Source: Linanthus parryae
Taxonomy: Eukaryota > Streptophyta > Magnoliopsida > Ericales > Polemoniaceae
Reading direction: 5' to 3'
DNA: 64,000 nt
Assembly (NCBI GenBank): GCA_023055425.1
Contig: JALGPY010000005.1
Span: 8,705,501 to 8,769,500, forward strand
Below the pieces are notes generated by a model. It was given only the letters and a program-made list of their open reading frames with translations, was not told where the DNA came from and did not search any database. The stretch's first letter is position 1, and the number at the start of each line of letters is the position of its first letter. Made by a program: the position numbers and the translations under genes. Shown here in pieces: positions 34,719 through 47,300 of the stretch.

Positions 34719-35276
34719 ATGATCCATTGTTTTGCTATCCATCGCCAATTGTGTTTACCTTTCATAATGCAACGTGTAATGTTTAAGTGTGTGGGTGGTG
34801 GTAATAAGCAACAATGCATCCCATACGGTGCATGTTTTACCACAATCATGTCGTACTTTAACATTATTCCCGATATTGAGGACATCGTTGATGATACTGA
34901 GAGACCCATTGATCGGTCCGCGGTAATCCAGATACGCGGATTTCTGGGACAACAGGAACGTGGTGACGATGCAGGACCATCTACTGGGCGCCGTCGAAGC
35001 ACATCAGACGCTCCCCGTCGTACAGTGCCGGTCAGTCAAACGACACAAAGGTCGTCAAGTTCGAGGGAGCAGCAGTTGACCTTAGCGGAGGTTAATGAGA
35101 ATGTCAACAGGTTTGATCGTAAAGTTAGCAAACTTCGTGAGTTTGTTAAGAAAGATTTTAAGAAGCTAGAGGCCCAAATTACTGCTCTGTTTCAAGGTCG
35201 CCGTCCACCTTCACCAACGATTTCCGAAAGTCCGGACTCTACGCAGAATGCGTCATCATCGAGCGGGTCATTCTAG
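34719..35276 (+). CDS. Retroelement-type ORF (plant transposon domain-like), 185 aa
   Basis: One open frame. The N-terminal half (IHCFAIHRQLCLPFIMQR, then IPYGACFTTIMSYFNI) resembles the end of the putative plant transposon protein domain seen in many plant retroelement polyproteins, where a helix with hxRxLxLP precedes a LPYG-x-hhT motif. The C-terminal half is Ser/Arg-rich and then forms a likely coiled coil (VNRFDRKVSKLREFVKKDF). It is probably the C-terminal piece of a larger decayed element. No pol genes follow. Function unknown. Confidence 0.4.
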   Translation: MIHCFAIHRQLCLPFIMQRVMFKCVGGGNKQQCIPYGACFTTIMSYFNIIPDIEDIVDDTERPIDRSAVIQIRGFLGQQERGDDAGPSTGRRRSTSDAPRRTVPVSQTTQRSSSSREQQLTLAEVNENVNRFDRKVSKLREFVKKDFKKLEAQITALFQGRRPPSPTISESPDSTQNASSSSGSF

Positions 35277-35760
35277 CCACTGTCAATGTTTTCTATTAAG
35301 TGTAACTTCATTCGTAGTTTCCTCAAATGTCTAGTTTCTTGGTTGTGAACGTATCGTTTTTATTTTAATATCGTTTTAATGAGTTTCATTTTTAGTTTAA
35401 GTTAGTCGTGTTTGCTTTAAATCGAGTGAGATTGTATTGTAAGATATTTGTGTACTTAATGGTATTTTAAGTTTGTATTGGCGTTGTATCAAAATACGTT
35501 TGTTTGTTTTTATTAGTGACAATTTTATTCAAAGCAGTACGTGAAAAAAATACTAGCAACAAAATACTAGCAGAAAAAACTAGAAAAAAAATACTAGAAA
35601 AATATACTACATTAATCTTATTCTGCCACAATTAACACACCAATGGAAAAACCACACCAAGTAAAAAAAACATTACAACGGAGTACATTTTATTCTTCAG
35701 GACCCACAACGACAGATGTAATTTGGTCTCGTATTGCTAGCATTGTGGCGTCATCGGTCA
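35277..35760. other. AT-rich stretch downstream of the Harbinger transposase
   Basis: Contains short repeats of aaatactag near 35545-35605. The end of the PIF/Harbinger element should lie here, but I could not identify a convincing inverted terminus. Confidence 0.35.
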
Positions 35761-37053
35761 TCATCGATGGGTCGTAAACCCTGAAGTTAGAACTTGTTTC
35801 GGCACTAGCATAACATGGGTTTGTTGTTGTTGTCGATGTCTTGCACCGTACCGCTCGGCAAATCTGAACCACGCGTCTGTTCGGTCGTGTCTTCTCACAA
35901 ATTTGTGCAAGGCCATGGTGACACCAACAATCGTTACTTGTACAGATACTTGTATGAGGGCATAGATTCCAGGACTTGCCAACGAGTTTTCCATACTCCG
36001 AAAGTGCGCTCAATAACACTTCGCAAGGAAGCATGGCACCGGTTAAACTTCTCCTCCGTATTTCTTGGGGCATCTCCCAGGCGAAACTGTGATAGATGGT
36101 ACCTCGGTTCTACTTTGTACGGAGCTAGGAACCCTTGCATGTTCAGATATCCTGCATCGACCAAATAATATTTTCCAGCAGGTGGTAATGGGAAACACAT
36201 AGTGGGATTTTTTAACACGTTGTATAAAATGCGTGTGTCGTGAGTGCACCCTTCCCAGCCCGCTGAAACATACGTGAAACACATGTCAAAATCACATATG
36301 GCAAGCACATTCTGGGTGGCGTAGCCTTTCCTTCCAATGTAGTTTATGTTATCTTCTTCTGCAACACGGACTTGCACATGTGTGCCATCCATAGCTCCAA
36401 TGCAATCCTAAAATCACCCACGTGCGCATTATTATTAACTCATTACATTTAACAATAAATCACAATTATCTAGTACGAAAAACTAACTTGAAAGCTGGCC
36501 AATACATTTGGTTGTTGCGTATGTGTTCATGAGTCTCGCCAGTAAAGGTTGGTGCAGTCCACTCCGCAACCATCTTGCTAGCAGCCTCCAGCACATAATA
36601 GAAATGACGATGAATGGTCTCCAGCGAGTGCTGGAACCTCTCTTGTAAATCAGGGTTACCAACTCTATGGCCGAGGATGTATAGGAACATGGCCACTGAC
36701 TCCTGCACTGTTACACGACGAGTCTGTCTGATCAAGCCGTATCGTGTTCGTAACAAGTCGCACAACTCGTAAAAAACAGGCGTTCTCATGCGAAAACATT
36801 CAACACTCCTTTTCCAATGGCCATTGAGAACCTCTTCCACCCACATTTGGCCTGTCAAAGACGATGTACGACATGGCTCTTTCATTCTCATCAAGAAGCT
36901 CTCCATGGCAACAAGCATTACGTCACCAGCATTTGGCAAGGGAGCCTCCTGAACTGCGTGTGCAAGGGTCGCGTCCAATATACCTAACGGCAGTTCGTCG
37001 TTAATTTCATCTGACACAACAATGCAAGAACCAAATTGGTAAATCGCACACAA
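35761..37053 (-). pseudogene. PIF/Harbinger-type transposase (DDE_4), broken
   Basis: On the minus strand the N-terminal part (37053-36483) has the helical region usual in plant PIF transposases (WVEEVLNGHWKRSVECFRM, QESVAMFLYILGH, ERFQHSLETIHRHF). The nuclease part (from 36409) has all three acidic positions: D in DGTHVQVRV, D in YYLVDAGYLN, E in SVIERTFGVWKTRW. Two one-base problems break it. At the intron 36482/36410 the only good donor leaves the reading frame one base short. At about 35950 the frame shifts between MPSYKY and VQVTIVGVTMALHKFVRRHD. It would cleave and join DNA at TWA/TTA sites if intact. ORF1 lies next to it on the same strand. Confidence 0.85.
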
Positions 37054-37170
37054 TAATAGTAATTAATAAACGCGTTTGCATTAGAACATGTCGTAGAATA
37101 AAAAGACACCATACAACTTGACGTAAATTAAAATAAGCTGCATCCTAACACATAATGAAAACTAGAATTA

Positions 37171-38265
37171 CTACTCATTCCCACCGCAATCCTTCCTAGC
37201 CCTGGCCAAACGTTGCACCAACCAATTGTATCGCGCTTGTTCATTCCCTACTGCAATGAAACTTTCCCGATTACGGATGTCCTGAAAGAAGTCGACACAC
37301 TCAGAGAATGTGTCACTCTCGTAGCCCATGTCAGGGTAGTTCACGACAACAGCGAGGCAATCATCCACCGTGCGCCCAACACGGTCATGTGTGTGTGTGA
37401 CGACAAGGTTACCATGGTGATGGGTAATTTTTTGGGCTTGAAAGGCCTCTGTCAAGTTGACCATCACCTCTTGCCGGCTGGCGCCACCGTAGTCCCGGCG
37501 CCTGCGTTTCCTAGAGTCCAGTGAGCCGCTACCCTGAGTAGTATCCCAATCACTTGGTGCCTGAAGTCGGGAGCTCGAGGTGTCCTCCAAGTCAGCAGAG
37601 GTGCGATCCGGTCGTGGTGGGGTACGGTACCTGCTGGTTTCTGCTCTTTCATGCGGTGATGGCTCAGCAGAGGGAGTCCATGAGTTCTCCCCGGTCTCGG
37701 TGATTGTCGAAAAGGCCTCGTACTGCAATTCATTGTGTATGAGCCCCTTCGTCATGAACTTCCTCGCTTCCGGCTCTCGCTGTAGGTACAAACAAGCAGT
37801 TAGTAAGCATAAAACCACAATAACAGATTACAAGAGAAGATTCGGTGACATTACCCCACAGAGATTCTCCCAGCCTTGATCCGACATCGTGAACGTACCC
37901 TTCTGCTCGTCCCACCCCAACCCAGTCTCCTTGGTCGTGATTCTTACCCATAACTTGAAGTCTCGCTTAAGTTGGTCGAATTTATTTTTGATTTGCTGTT
38001 GAGTTAAAAACAAATTCATTTTTTCTGACATGGCTAAGATGATGTTACTGTATCCTGTTTTATGAAGTTCTTTACCGCGAAAATTTCCCTTAGATTTTTC
38101 AGCAATTATTAACTTCAGCAACAATTCTATTTTATCATCCGACCTGGTAGCCCTATCCACCAAAACCGCTCCTTCACGTGTCATGGACGGAAGGGGTTGA
38201 GACGAGTTAGAAGTGCGAGATTTACCATAGTTGCGAGCTCGGTTTCCTCCCTGAGAAGTGGACAT
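37171..38265 (-). CDS. PIF/Harbinger ORF1, Myb/SANT-like DNA-binding protein
   Basis: Two exons, 38265-37855 and 37779-37171, give 339 aa in one frame with a GT-AG intron. The N-terminal part carries the Myb/SANT-like fold of PF12776 type: DDKIELLLKLIIAEKSKGNF, then QQIKNKFDQLKRDFKLWVRI, then ETGLGWDEQKGTFTMSDQGW followed by ENLCGREPEARKFMTKGL. The middle is Ser/Pro/Arg-rich with a basic KRRRRD patch. In PIF/Harbinger elements this protein binds the element ends and brings the transposase to the nucleus. It has no lesion that I can see, unlike the adjacent transposase, so it may be kept or simply not yet decayed. Confidence 0.8.
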
Positions 38266-39242
38266 TTTCCTACGCCAAAAATGATATCACAAACGAATCA
38301 GTAATACAGATAGAAATTAGAATGAAATAGGAGTACAACTTGTGAGTAAAACAACTAATAGAAATCTAAGCAATTACAACCTCTGAGAAATGCTCTCCGA
38401 ACTGTAGGTGCTAAACAATTGGGAAGGATAGATCTTAGAAACTGCTCTGTTTGGGCACGGGTAAATTACAAAACCAGTGAGCTATTTGTACTGAGGAACA
38501 TAATATATTCGTGCGAATATGTTCCTGAGTTGGATTGACACTTCACTGCGAATTTGATGTTCAGGGGTTGGTACACGGCTCACTGCAATGGTAAATTTTC
38601 CTCCTCTACTTGGAATGACCATTCACTGCGAGGGAATCAATTCCTCTGTTAACTGCCAGACGAATATATTCCGCAAATCTCATAATTTGGCGTCTGCAAA
38701 GGTAAAGGGGTCGAATATGACAGCAGAACCGGATCCGGTTGATCCAGACCCGGATCCGGTTGGTACAGACCCGGATCCGGTTGGTTCAGACCCGAATCCG
38801 TTTATGAAATACCACGATCCGGTTTGCTATTGGCCGATTTGTCATGGGTGAGGTAGTTTAGTTTTTCTCAAAACTTTGCCTTCTTTCACCAGCTTCTTTG
38901 TCATGGGTGAGTTAGTTTAGTTTTTCTCAAAACTTTGCCTTCTTTCACTGGCTTCTTTCAATTAATCTGTTCGCACGAGCAGTTCAGTTTAATTCGTTTA
39001 ACGATTGTTGTAGTTAAGAACGTGAACGTCAAAACGTTGGATTTCAAAATATTAAAATGGATGAAAAAATAAGCAGTAGAATTACAAAAATAAGAAACAG
39101 AATTACAAACGTTGAATTAAGATAAGTTTATTAATGCGAAATTGGAAACACACATCGTACACCTACAATCGCCGAAATTACGAAACATTAAGCAAAATAC
39201 ATAGGAAATGAAGCATCACAGTGCGCACATGGTAATTACATA
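38266..39242. other. Repeat-derived stretch with hairpin and minisatellites
   Basis: A hairpin at 38498-38526 (gaacataatatattcg / cgaatatgttc). At 38730-38810 the word acccggatccggttg recurs about three times. At 38841-38960 a 59-bp unit beginning gtcatgggtgag occurs twice. No gene is recognised. Confidence 0.6.
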
Positions 39243-39611
39243 TCAAGCAGATTCTGAATCGGATGGGTGCTCGCCGACCACCTCCAATTCATCGGCACCC
39301 AAAGCAGGGTTGAACACATACATATTTTCTCCAATAGCAATGTTATCTGGAGTGGGAACATCGAAAAACTGACAAAGGGCACCCAAATTGCCAGTGATAT
39401 GAAGAGGGTAGCGATTTGGACGAAGACCGGGGACATTCGGCACATTGTCATTCGGACCACGCTCTTGCTCCCTAACCCATCTCAGGAACGGGACACGGAG
39501 GTTGTCCAACTGATGTCTCAGTTGGTCCGGCGAGTGGGAACGACCGCTGCGGAGTAACATGCCTGTGGCAATCGCATTGAATGCAGCACGAGAAAAATAA
39601 GACCCACGCAT
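39243..39611 (-). CDS. Hypothetical transposon-associated ORF, 122 aa
   Basis: Open frame starting MRGSYFSRAAFNAIATGM and ending in an acidic Glu/Ser tail. I do not recognise a domain. It lies in the TE-rich block between the two TBC copies, is richer in GC than its surroundings, and has no neighbouring exon that I can define. It may be a remnant ORF of the same or another element, or a chance frame. Confidence 0.25.
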   Translation of the reverse strand: MRGSYFSRAAFNAIATGMLLRSGRSHSPDQLRHQLDNLRVPFLRWVREQERGPNDNVPNVPGLRPNRYPLHITGNLGALCQFFDVPTPDNIAIGENMYVFNPALGADELEVVGEHPSDSESA

Positions 39612-40685
39612 GTGGCCTCTTTCCTTTTATTCACCCAACAACTGAATGTAAACCCGCCAATCGTCGCAGCTCCACATTCGTGGGTGTTAATGACACTCAT
39701 GCGGGCGTTACGACGTCCTAGAGTGGATCCTCTTCCGCCGTGCATTCTGTATTGAACAAACAAGTTATGTACTGATAATAAACAATCAAAATCAACTAAC
39801 AGAACAAATATTGAAAATCAGTATCTAAATTACTTCACGAACCTTCAAACTTTCTCAGAGCAGAGAATACACCTTTGCAATTCGCTACTGATTAGGAATG
39901 AGGCAGGGGTGACCAATGTGGGGTATCAATTTATAGGCGAACGGATAAAGAAGCCGGACCCTGTTCTGAAGAATCCGGACCCGGCTTGCTCCAAACCGGA
40001 CCCGACTACCAATCAACCGGGGCCGGGTATTACTTAAAATCGGAAAAAAACTATTAAATAATGACAGGATCCGGGTACTATTCCGACCGGATCCGATTCA
40101 TCCAGTGAAGCTAATAATCTATCTAGCTTTACCAAACATGTAAGATTTTTTTCCAAATTTTCAATAATCTATCCTAAAATCTAGCTTAGCCAAACATTGC
40201 CAATCCATTGTTTGGGGAAAAAAGTGAAAGAGCTTAGCTATTTAGGGGCCCCTCAATTCATTACTCTCAAGCTCTCAAGTGGGGGATTATGTATACCTGG
40301 GTACCAGGTATTAATAGTGATGCACATGGGTTGCGGCGAAAAGTCGAATATGCCCTTAAATTTTAGTTCTCGTATTATCTTTTCTCTTTAATAATGAGGG
40401 TGATTTGGTCAATATCATTGGTTACTCCCATCTCATCTTACTATCTTCTACCAAACACCAAACTTATACTACTTCTACCACTATTAATCTCAGTACAATC
40501 AATATCATCACTATTAGTACCATCACTACCAATCCTTTACATCTAAACCGAAAAACAAACGAGGCAAGAACTAATAAGACTTGGACTAGCTCTTGTGTTC
40601 TAACCACTATTCCCATTTGAGTTGTTAGAGAAATTATTATAGGGCTAATTGGACCACAGATCGAACCAAATTGCCAATTGTGCAC
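39612..40685. other. TE-rich spacer and 5' flank of TBC copy B
   Basis: At 39955-40100 the stretch is rich in ccggaccc/ggatccgg words, related to the minisatellite at 38730. Two similar AT-rich blocks near 40110 and 40175 (atctagct..accaaaca) look like decayed MITE ends. Similarity to the TBC copy A 5' flank starts at about 40540. Confidence 0.4.
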
Positions 40686-40804
40686 CCCGATCAGCGGTAG
40701 AGCGTATAAAGCCCTTACATGGAGTTTCGGGTTCGAACCGGCTCTGAAAAAAAAAAAACTTTCTTTTTTTGCAAATAATAATAAAAAAAAAACTTGGTAT
40801 AGCA
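40686..40804 (+). mobile_element. tRNA-derived SINE upstream of TBC copy B
   Basis: About 119 bp. The head has an A-box-like tcagcggtagagcg and a B-box gggttcgaaccgg, followed by an A-rich tail (40747-40800). A 10-bp target duplication aattgtgcac flanks it (40676-40685 and 40805-40814). TBC copy A has the site once, at 27618-27627, with no insertion. Short for a full SINE, so perhaps a truncated or compact family. Confidence 0.85.
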
Positions 40805-41366
40805 AATTGTGCACTCTGGTTTAAACGTGGCTGGTCTTTCCATTGTTTGACAACAGAAGACCTCTCCTTTCCAGATTCATCATCCCCAATTTTCGTATTT
40901 TCTTTCTTCATTACCGTTGTTGTTTCTCTCCGATTCGATCAAACCCTAGCTCCGTCGACCGCCCACTCACCTCCGTCGACTTCTATGTGCATAGGTTACG
41001 TACCACCTCATCTCTCCATCAATTTCATTTCCTAATCCGTCTTCGATGTCAATGCGCGATTTCGAATCCTTGAAAAAACTACCAAAATGCGTAATCATCT
41101 TCTTCAATTTCAAATCATCGCTGTTTCCTAGGGTTTCCCATCACAATTGGCGGATTGTTGCTGTGAAAGTTCAATCTTTTAGTGGATTTAGAAAGTGAAA
41201 AAGCCAAACATTGGAAAAATGTCAATAGGCTGATGTTCATTAAGAAAATAGAAGGACATCTTCCCTATATGATCCCCTTTGTGAAATGTATATGCATGTT
41301 GATAATGATTTAGATGTATGTTGAGGACTTATTGGATGTTTACATGATTGTGTAACAGAGCTCTTT

Positions 41367-44300
41367 ATGAAGAATTCGACAGCTGGGGAGGTGAGTGAGG
41401 TGGAATCGCGGTTTGCAATTCGACCGGAATGCCAAGACGACGTGCCCAAGACCCGTTTCAAACCGAGGGTGCGCAACCATGTCCTTTCTATATGTGTACA
41501 CATTCAAAAAAAAAAAATACACGACCATGTAGTATATTACCTTGTATGGTTAATTATATATGGGTTCTGATTTATTGCTATAAATGGAGTGAAAACATTC
41601 TCTTGTTTCATTGTTGCCGTAATTTAGAAGTTGCACGATATACTACTGTGTTTTCTTTCGCGGTGGATTTGTGCATTATACTACTATTTTAGATGTATTT
41701 GAGCTCATTAATCAATTCTGCCCTTCACTTTAAGTGGTGGCGTTGAGTGTTTAAGCCCAAACAGTCATTTCCCTGTGAACTTGCCCTTGAAAAACCAGTT
41801 TCAGTAACGGTATTTTGCCGGTGTTGCATATGTTTGTACTTGTTGACGGTGTTTTAATGTTTTGTCTTCCCAATATCTGCAGATGCGAAAGACTCTCAGT
41901 GAGAGAAGATGGCAGGTTGCCCTTTCTGAAGATGGCCACGTTGATATTGCAGGTGTACTCAGGAGGATTCAGAAAGGGGTAAAGATTTGATTTTGCTCTT
42001 GAAATCTATAGTTATACTAATGGGATATGAAAACTCATGTCTTAACCAAATATTGGATAACAGAAACTACCTCGGATGGAATTTCTTGACATGTCACCAT
42101 CTTAATTTCTTTTGCCTTGCATCAATTTAATCATTCTTTCCAACACATGCATGTATTTGTTATCTTAGACAAACTGTCCTTTTTTGTTCGATATGGTGGT
42201 ATATAAAGTGAAAGACCTCTTGCTGGTGCTCGTTTTATTATTTGCATTAGGGTATTCATCCATCAATCAAAGGGATCGTTTGGGAGTTCTTATTGGGTTG
42301 CTTTGATCCTAACAGCACATTCGATGAACGGAATGCACTCAGGCAGCGTAGGAGGTACTACTCGTAATATGTTTCCCTCAACTTATTGTGATCATCAAAT
42401 CTCATGAGATTGTTGTCCAATGGCAGAAACATTACTGTCTTTTCCTGCGCTGTTGGCTACCTGAAAATGATTATATTTTTCCTTTATTATATATAGGAGA
42501 AAATGCGGACTGTTTCAGTATGAAAGTTATTATCATGCCATGTAGACTGTCAAATCTAGATTTCAGCTCACGTGAAATTGGGAGTAGTAATTCAGCTCAC
42601 GTGAAAGATTGTCAAAAGTGGTAGACAGTGATTAATGATATATCCGATGGAAGCCATGTAAGGAGTAAGATTAACTTCAACCTGATCGATCCCATGCCTT
42701 CGGAAAGATTCAAAGGATGGAGGCAATGCATATACATTATTTACAATGTTAGCTCAAATTCGATTGAGTTAATCCATGTAGGTAACTTAATTATGTTGAA
42801 AAAGAGGCTTCTGGATTTGAGCATAGGAATAACTCAAATTAAATAGTTTTACTGGCTAAAGTTCCTCCTACAACCCTGTGGCTCTGGTCCTGTTCTTAGT
42901 TCTTAGTTATGGCATACCTCGACAGTCGTATGTGTTATTTTGCATTTAATCCCTTCGTAAAAGTGGATGATCTGTACAGAACTAGATCAGTCACACCCTC
43001 TAGGGTATGTCCTTGATTGGCCCAAATTCTTGAAGTGCATGGAGTTACTTGTCCAAATTGGAACTTTGGGGGGTTAAGTGTTCAGAGCACCTATTTTTAA
43101 GATGGTTTCTGTACTTAGCCCTAGTTGACATTAATTGACCTCAATTTTCCAAAATAGTTCAGGACATTAATGATAGTAAATGAAAATCTTTATAGGGATC
43201 AGTGGATCACTGTCCTAAGTTTGGATAAGTATAATTGCAACAGACAATTTGTTCAGAAACGTTGAAGGTAGTAATTTTGGTACTTTCTGTTTGAGATGTA
43301 GTGTCTAACTACTCACATAGCCAAACTTTATTTCTAAACTTTTTCCAATTGCAAAATATACCGCAGTGAATGTATTGACACAAAATATTGTGGAATTTAG
43401 AAGCTGATAATGTCATTTTGTCCCTTCATTTCCTTTCTTCAAATTTAGTAGCATGCAATTTGGGAAGACTCTTGCAACGAGTAACAATAAGTCAATAACA
43501 TAACACAGTTTTCTTCTCCTACTATTTATGAGCGAGGATAGATAATTTTTTCTTATCATATTCCTAATGTTTCACGATGTGCATGGATATGTTGTCATTG
43601 GGATATGTTGTCATTGGGTTTTTCCTTTGATGTAGTAGCTCTTGTTTGTTTGATTCTCTATAGTATGTGCCGAGACATCTTAGCGTGCAACGGCACCAGA
43701 AATTTACAGAATTCTTCAACTGGTCTCTACAGGGAGCAATATGAGACATGGAAGGCCGAATGTCAAAAGATGGTACCCATTATTGGTAGCGGGAAGTTCA
43801 TCACGTTGCCCATAATTGCTGATGATGGTCAGCCGATAGAAGATCCATCAATCAACACTAATTCCAGAGAGGATGATAGACCCTCTGAATCTAATGACGC
43901 TGGTGTAGACAAGAAAGAGATACAGTGGAAGCTCGTCTTACCTCAAATTGGTTTGTAGTTGGTGCATATTCTTCAGCGATGATCTTATAATTACCATGAA
44001 TTTGGTTTGTTACTTTGATAGTGCATTCTCAAGTATCCAATTCCCTTGTAGCAGCTGGAGCCTCTTTGTTTGTTTCTTTAAAGGAACAACAATCCCTTAA
44101 TGTTTGTACCAAAGACAAATCTTAAAGAATGCTAAAACTGTATATATACCCTGTTCATGTAGAAGTTACCTTTCAATATACACTAGGAACTGCTGTTTCC
44201 AATTCGGTTTAAAAAAAGTAAACTGGTGATTGTATGTTACCTCAACTGCAAACTTTCACCACTCCTTTTTAAACGAATTATCATGCTTATTTTCAGAGTT

Positions 44301-47300
44301 GCTCTTACTTCAATAGCTTACGTTTAATTTTGATAGAGAGTGTTGGAACTTTTGGTTGTAGGTTTGGATGTTGTACGTACCGACCGTGCTCTCCTCTTTT
44401 ATGAAAGTGAAGCTAATCAAGCAAAACTTTGGAATGTTCTAGCTGTTTATGCTTGGGTTGATAAGAGTGTCGGTTACGTCCAAGGTAGTTCCTCGGAAAC
44501 TCTGGATGGTTAAATCAGAAGTTATTATACGACACAGTTTTTTCTTCATGGTTTTCAATTTTCTTCTTCAGGAATGAATGACATTTGCTCTCCGATGGTT
44601 ATTCTTATGGATAATGAGGCGGATGCCTTTTGGTGCTTTGAGCGGGCAATGCGCAGATTGGTATGCATTCATTGCATTATCAATGGATATATTATGTTAG
44701 CTGAAAAATATTTTTTCTAAACTTTTAGACTTTCACTGCAATCATTATTTAAATTTTTAAGAGAATGTGTACACACACAAATGGGGTCGTCCATGGCCAA
44801 GGGCTGGTCTGGCAGTGACTTCAAAAAATGTGGTTCGTGCTGAATACACTTTGCTCCAGAGCTTTCGACTTTGTGAAGACATGTGTTGTCTTTGCTTTGG
44901 ACACCACGTCTTCAAGCTTAACTTAAATGTGATGCGAGAGTGTGAGATTGAGAGTAAATATGTGGAGCAAATTGATCCCTGTCCCAAAGGCTAGGTTGAA
45001 GTTGTAATGGCGTAGTGTTTTTCTGGTCTGTCCATGACCACCCTTTTCTTTCTTCGGATGAAGTTCATTGCTCATAAAATAGTAAAAGTATGGGCTTAAT
45101 TACACTCGTTCTTTTATATTGTTTTTATAGTTATTTAGGGCTAAATGTATTCGTAATCACTGGTATAGTCACATTCACCTATTCAGTTGCATGGGAAATC
45201 GCATCATATATGTGGTTCTAGTGTACCTACCCCAGTCTGCGCTAGATTTTCTTCTCACTTCCTTCATTCTTTGACAGAGAGATAACTTCAAGTCTACTGC
45301 AAGTGCCATGGGAGTGCAATCTCAATTGAGCACTCTTGCAGGAGTGATTAAGGCCATTGATCCGAAGCTTCATGAACATCTTGGTATGATCCTGTTTACT
45401 CCTAGTTTTATTTGGGCTGGTGATATGTCTGGTCTCTTTTTAGTGGTGCGATCTACTACTTGTAGCTCTACCATTTGAGGATATACTGGTGTTGTTTGGA
45501 TGATCTTGATTAAGTGAGATTATGGGATTATAAGCTCCTTTAGTTTTGGTTGTTTGGATGGACGGGGTTATGGTTCGGATTATGTTAAATCCGGATAGGG
45601 TTCCAGTTTGATTTATATATTAAAAAAATACTTTGACCGGAACCCTATTTTCCAATTCCGGAACACTATTGTCAATTCCAAAACCCTATTTTTCAATGGA
45701 CCAATCACACGAGGCCATATTGCATTTATCACGCAAGAGTTCTTTGACCAATTCAAATCCGGAATGTTATTGTGAAATTCCGGAACCCTAAAATCAGGAG
45801 ACCTATTGTGAAATTCCGGAATCCTATTTTTCAAATCCGGGATATTATTTTTGAGTAGATCTCCGGTTTATTTAGATTGTATAGATTATTGACTTTCCAA
45901 TAGCAGTTTATTGACCACAATTTCATCTCAACTGCTCTTCCGTCCAAACATGGCCACGATAAGGTATTAAGGAATAACCACATAAATCAAATTTATAGCT
46001 GTTAGCAAATTCTTCCAAAATTTACTAATTGGAAAATTCAATCTACTTTATGAATGGCTTCTTAATTTAATGCTTTCAATTCAGGAATGTAGCTAAAGCT
46101 TTGAGCTAATTATAGATCCGATAATTTTAGAACTTTTATATCTTTTGGTCTGCCAAAATAGAAGAAGCTGTTTACTGCTACAGCTCCTCAAGAAGCCACT
46201 TGGTTAGGCCCTGAATATGTATAATTTGATAGCTGCAGAAGCATCCAGTTAGATGTTTTACTTCATCTTTCTTGTCTTCATATGGTTGGGGTCTTATATC
46301 TGTCGTTGTCATTCCATGCGTTTACTTCCCTCTAATTTTCTAGTAGCTAAATTATTTTAGGATCTTTACTTGTTTATCATGTCTCAGTGTGATTCTTACT
46401 TGGCATTCTCATATGAGATATGAAGCTCTTGTTGCTTTGACCATTATGGGTGGGATCTTATAATTCCTAGACTGTTGTCAGTTGTTCTTTTGGAGTTTAC
46501 GAGTGAATAGCATCAGTACAAATGAACTTTGCAGCCAAATTTAGAACTTTGCATCGGTACAAATGAACTTCAGCAGTTCATGTGTTGCTTGGCTGATTAT
46601 GCAGAGAGAAGAACGTCACAGTTCATGAAATAAGTAGTTCGACGTAGAAATTAGAAACAGTCTTTATGCTCTTTTCAGCCATTGTTCTCCTGGCTTTGAC
46701 TACGATTGTTAACCTCTTCTTAATGTTTCTACTTCACAGAGGATTTAGATGGTGGACAGTATCTGTTTGCACTCCGGATGCTGATGGTACTTTTCCGGAG
46801 AGAGCTTTCCTTTGTAGATGGATTATACCTTTGGGAAGTAAGGAGGACTCTGTTCTTTCTCAGTATTTATAATACCCTTTTCACAATGTAGAAATAAAAT
46901 GTTTGATGGTAATTGTTTAGTTAACCTTCTCGGTAACTTTATGCTGGACAAATGGAACTTTGAATGTGATTACTGTGAAATATAGAGGGTTAGGACTTTA
47001 AGGGTACGTTATGGTTTTTTAGGATTAGGAGTATTAGCTGGGATTGGACTAAAAATTGTCGAAGTATTAGTATTATTGTGTTTGGTTGTTTTAGACTAAA
47101 TTTAAATATTTAATACCAATACTAAATAGTGAAAATACTTTTTAATACCCAAATTAGTCCCCTCACATAAGGGTATTAGCTAGATTGGACTATTTGTACC
47201 TTAATGCTGAATTAATACTGCACGAAACCAAACATATTATTAATTATAGTTTAGCTAATCCAATCCAATCATATATGGAAAATCTAATCCAGTCCAATCT

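Noticed and set aside
34622..35002. 126-codon minus-strand frame opposite the retroelement ORF
   Set aside because: Antisense shadow; the plus-strand frame has domain-like features.
38730..38960. CRISPR-like array
   Set aside because: Only two or three directly adjoining units without regular unique spacers, in a plant genome.
40686..40745. Functional tRNA gene
   Set aside because: A and B boxes are present, but no cloverleaf is evident and the A-rich tail and target duplication identify a SINE.
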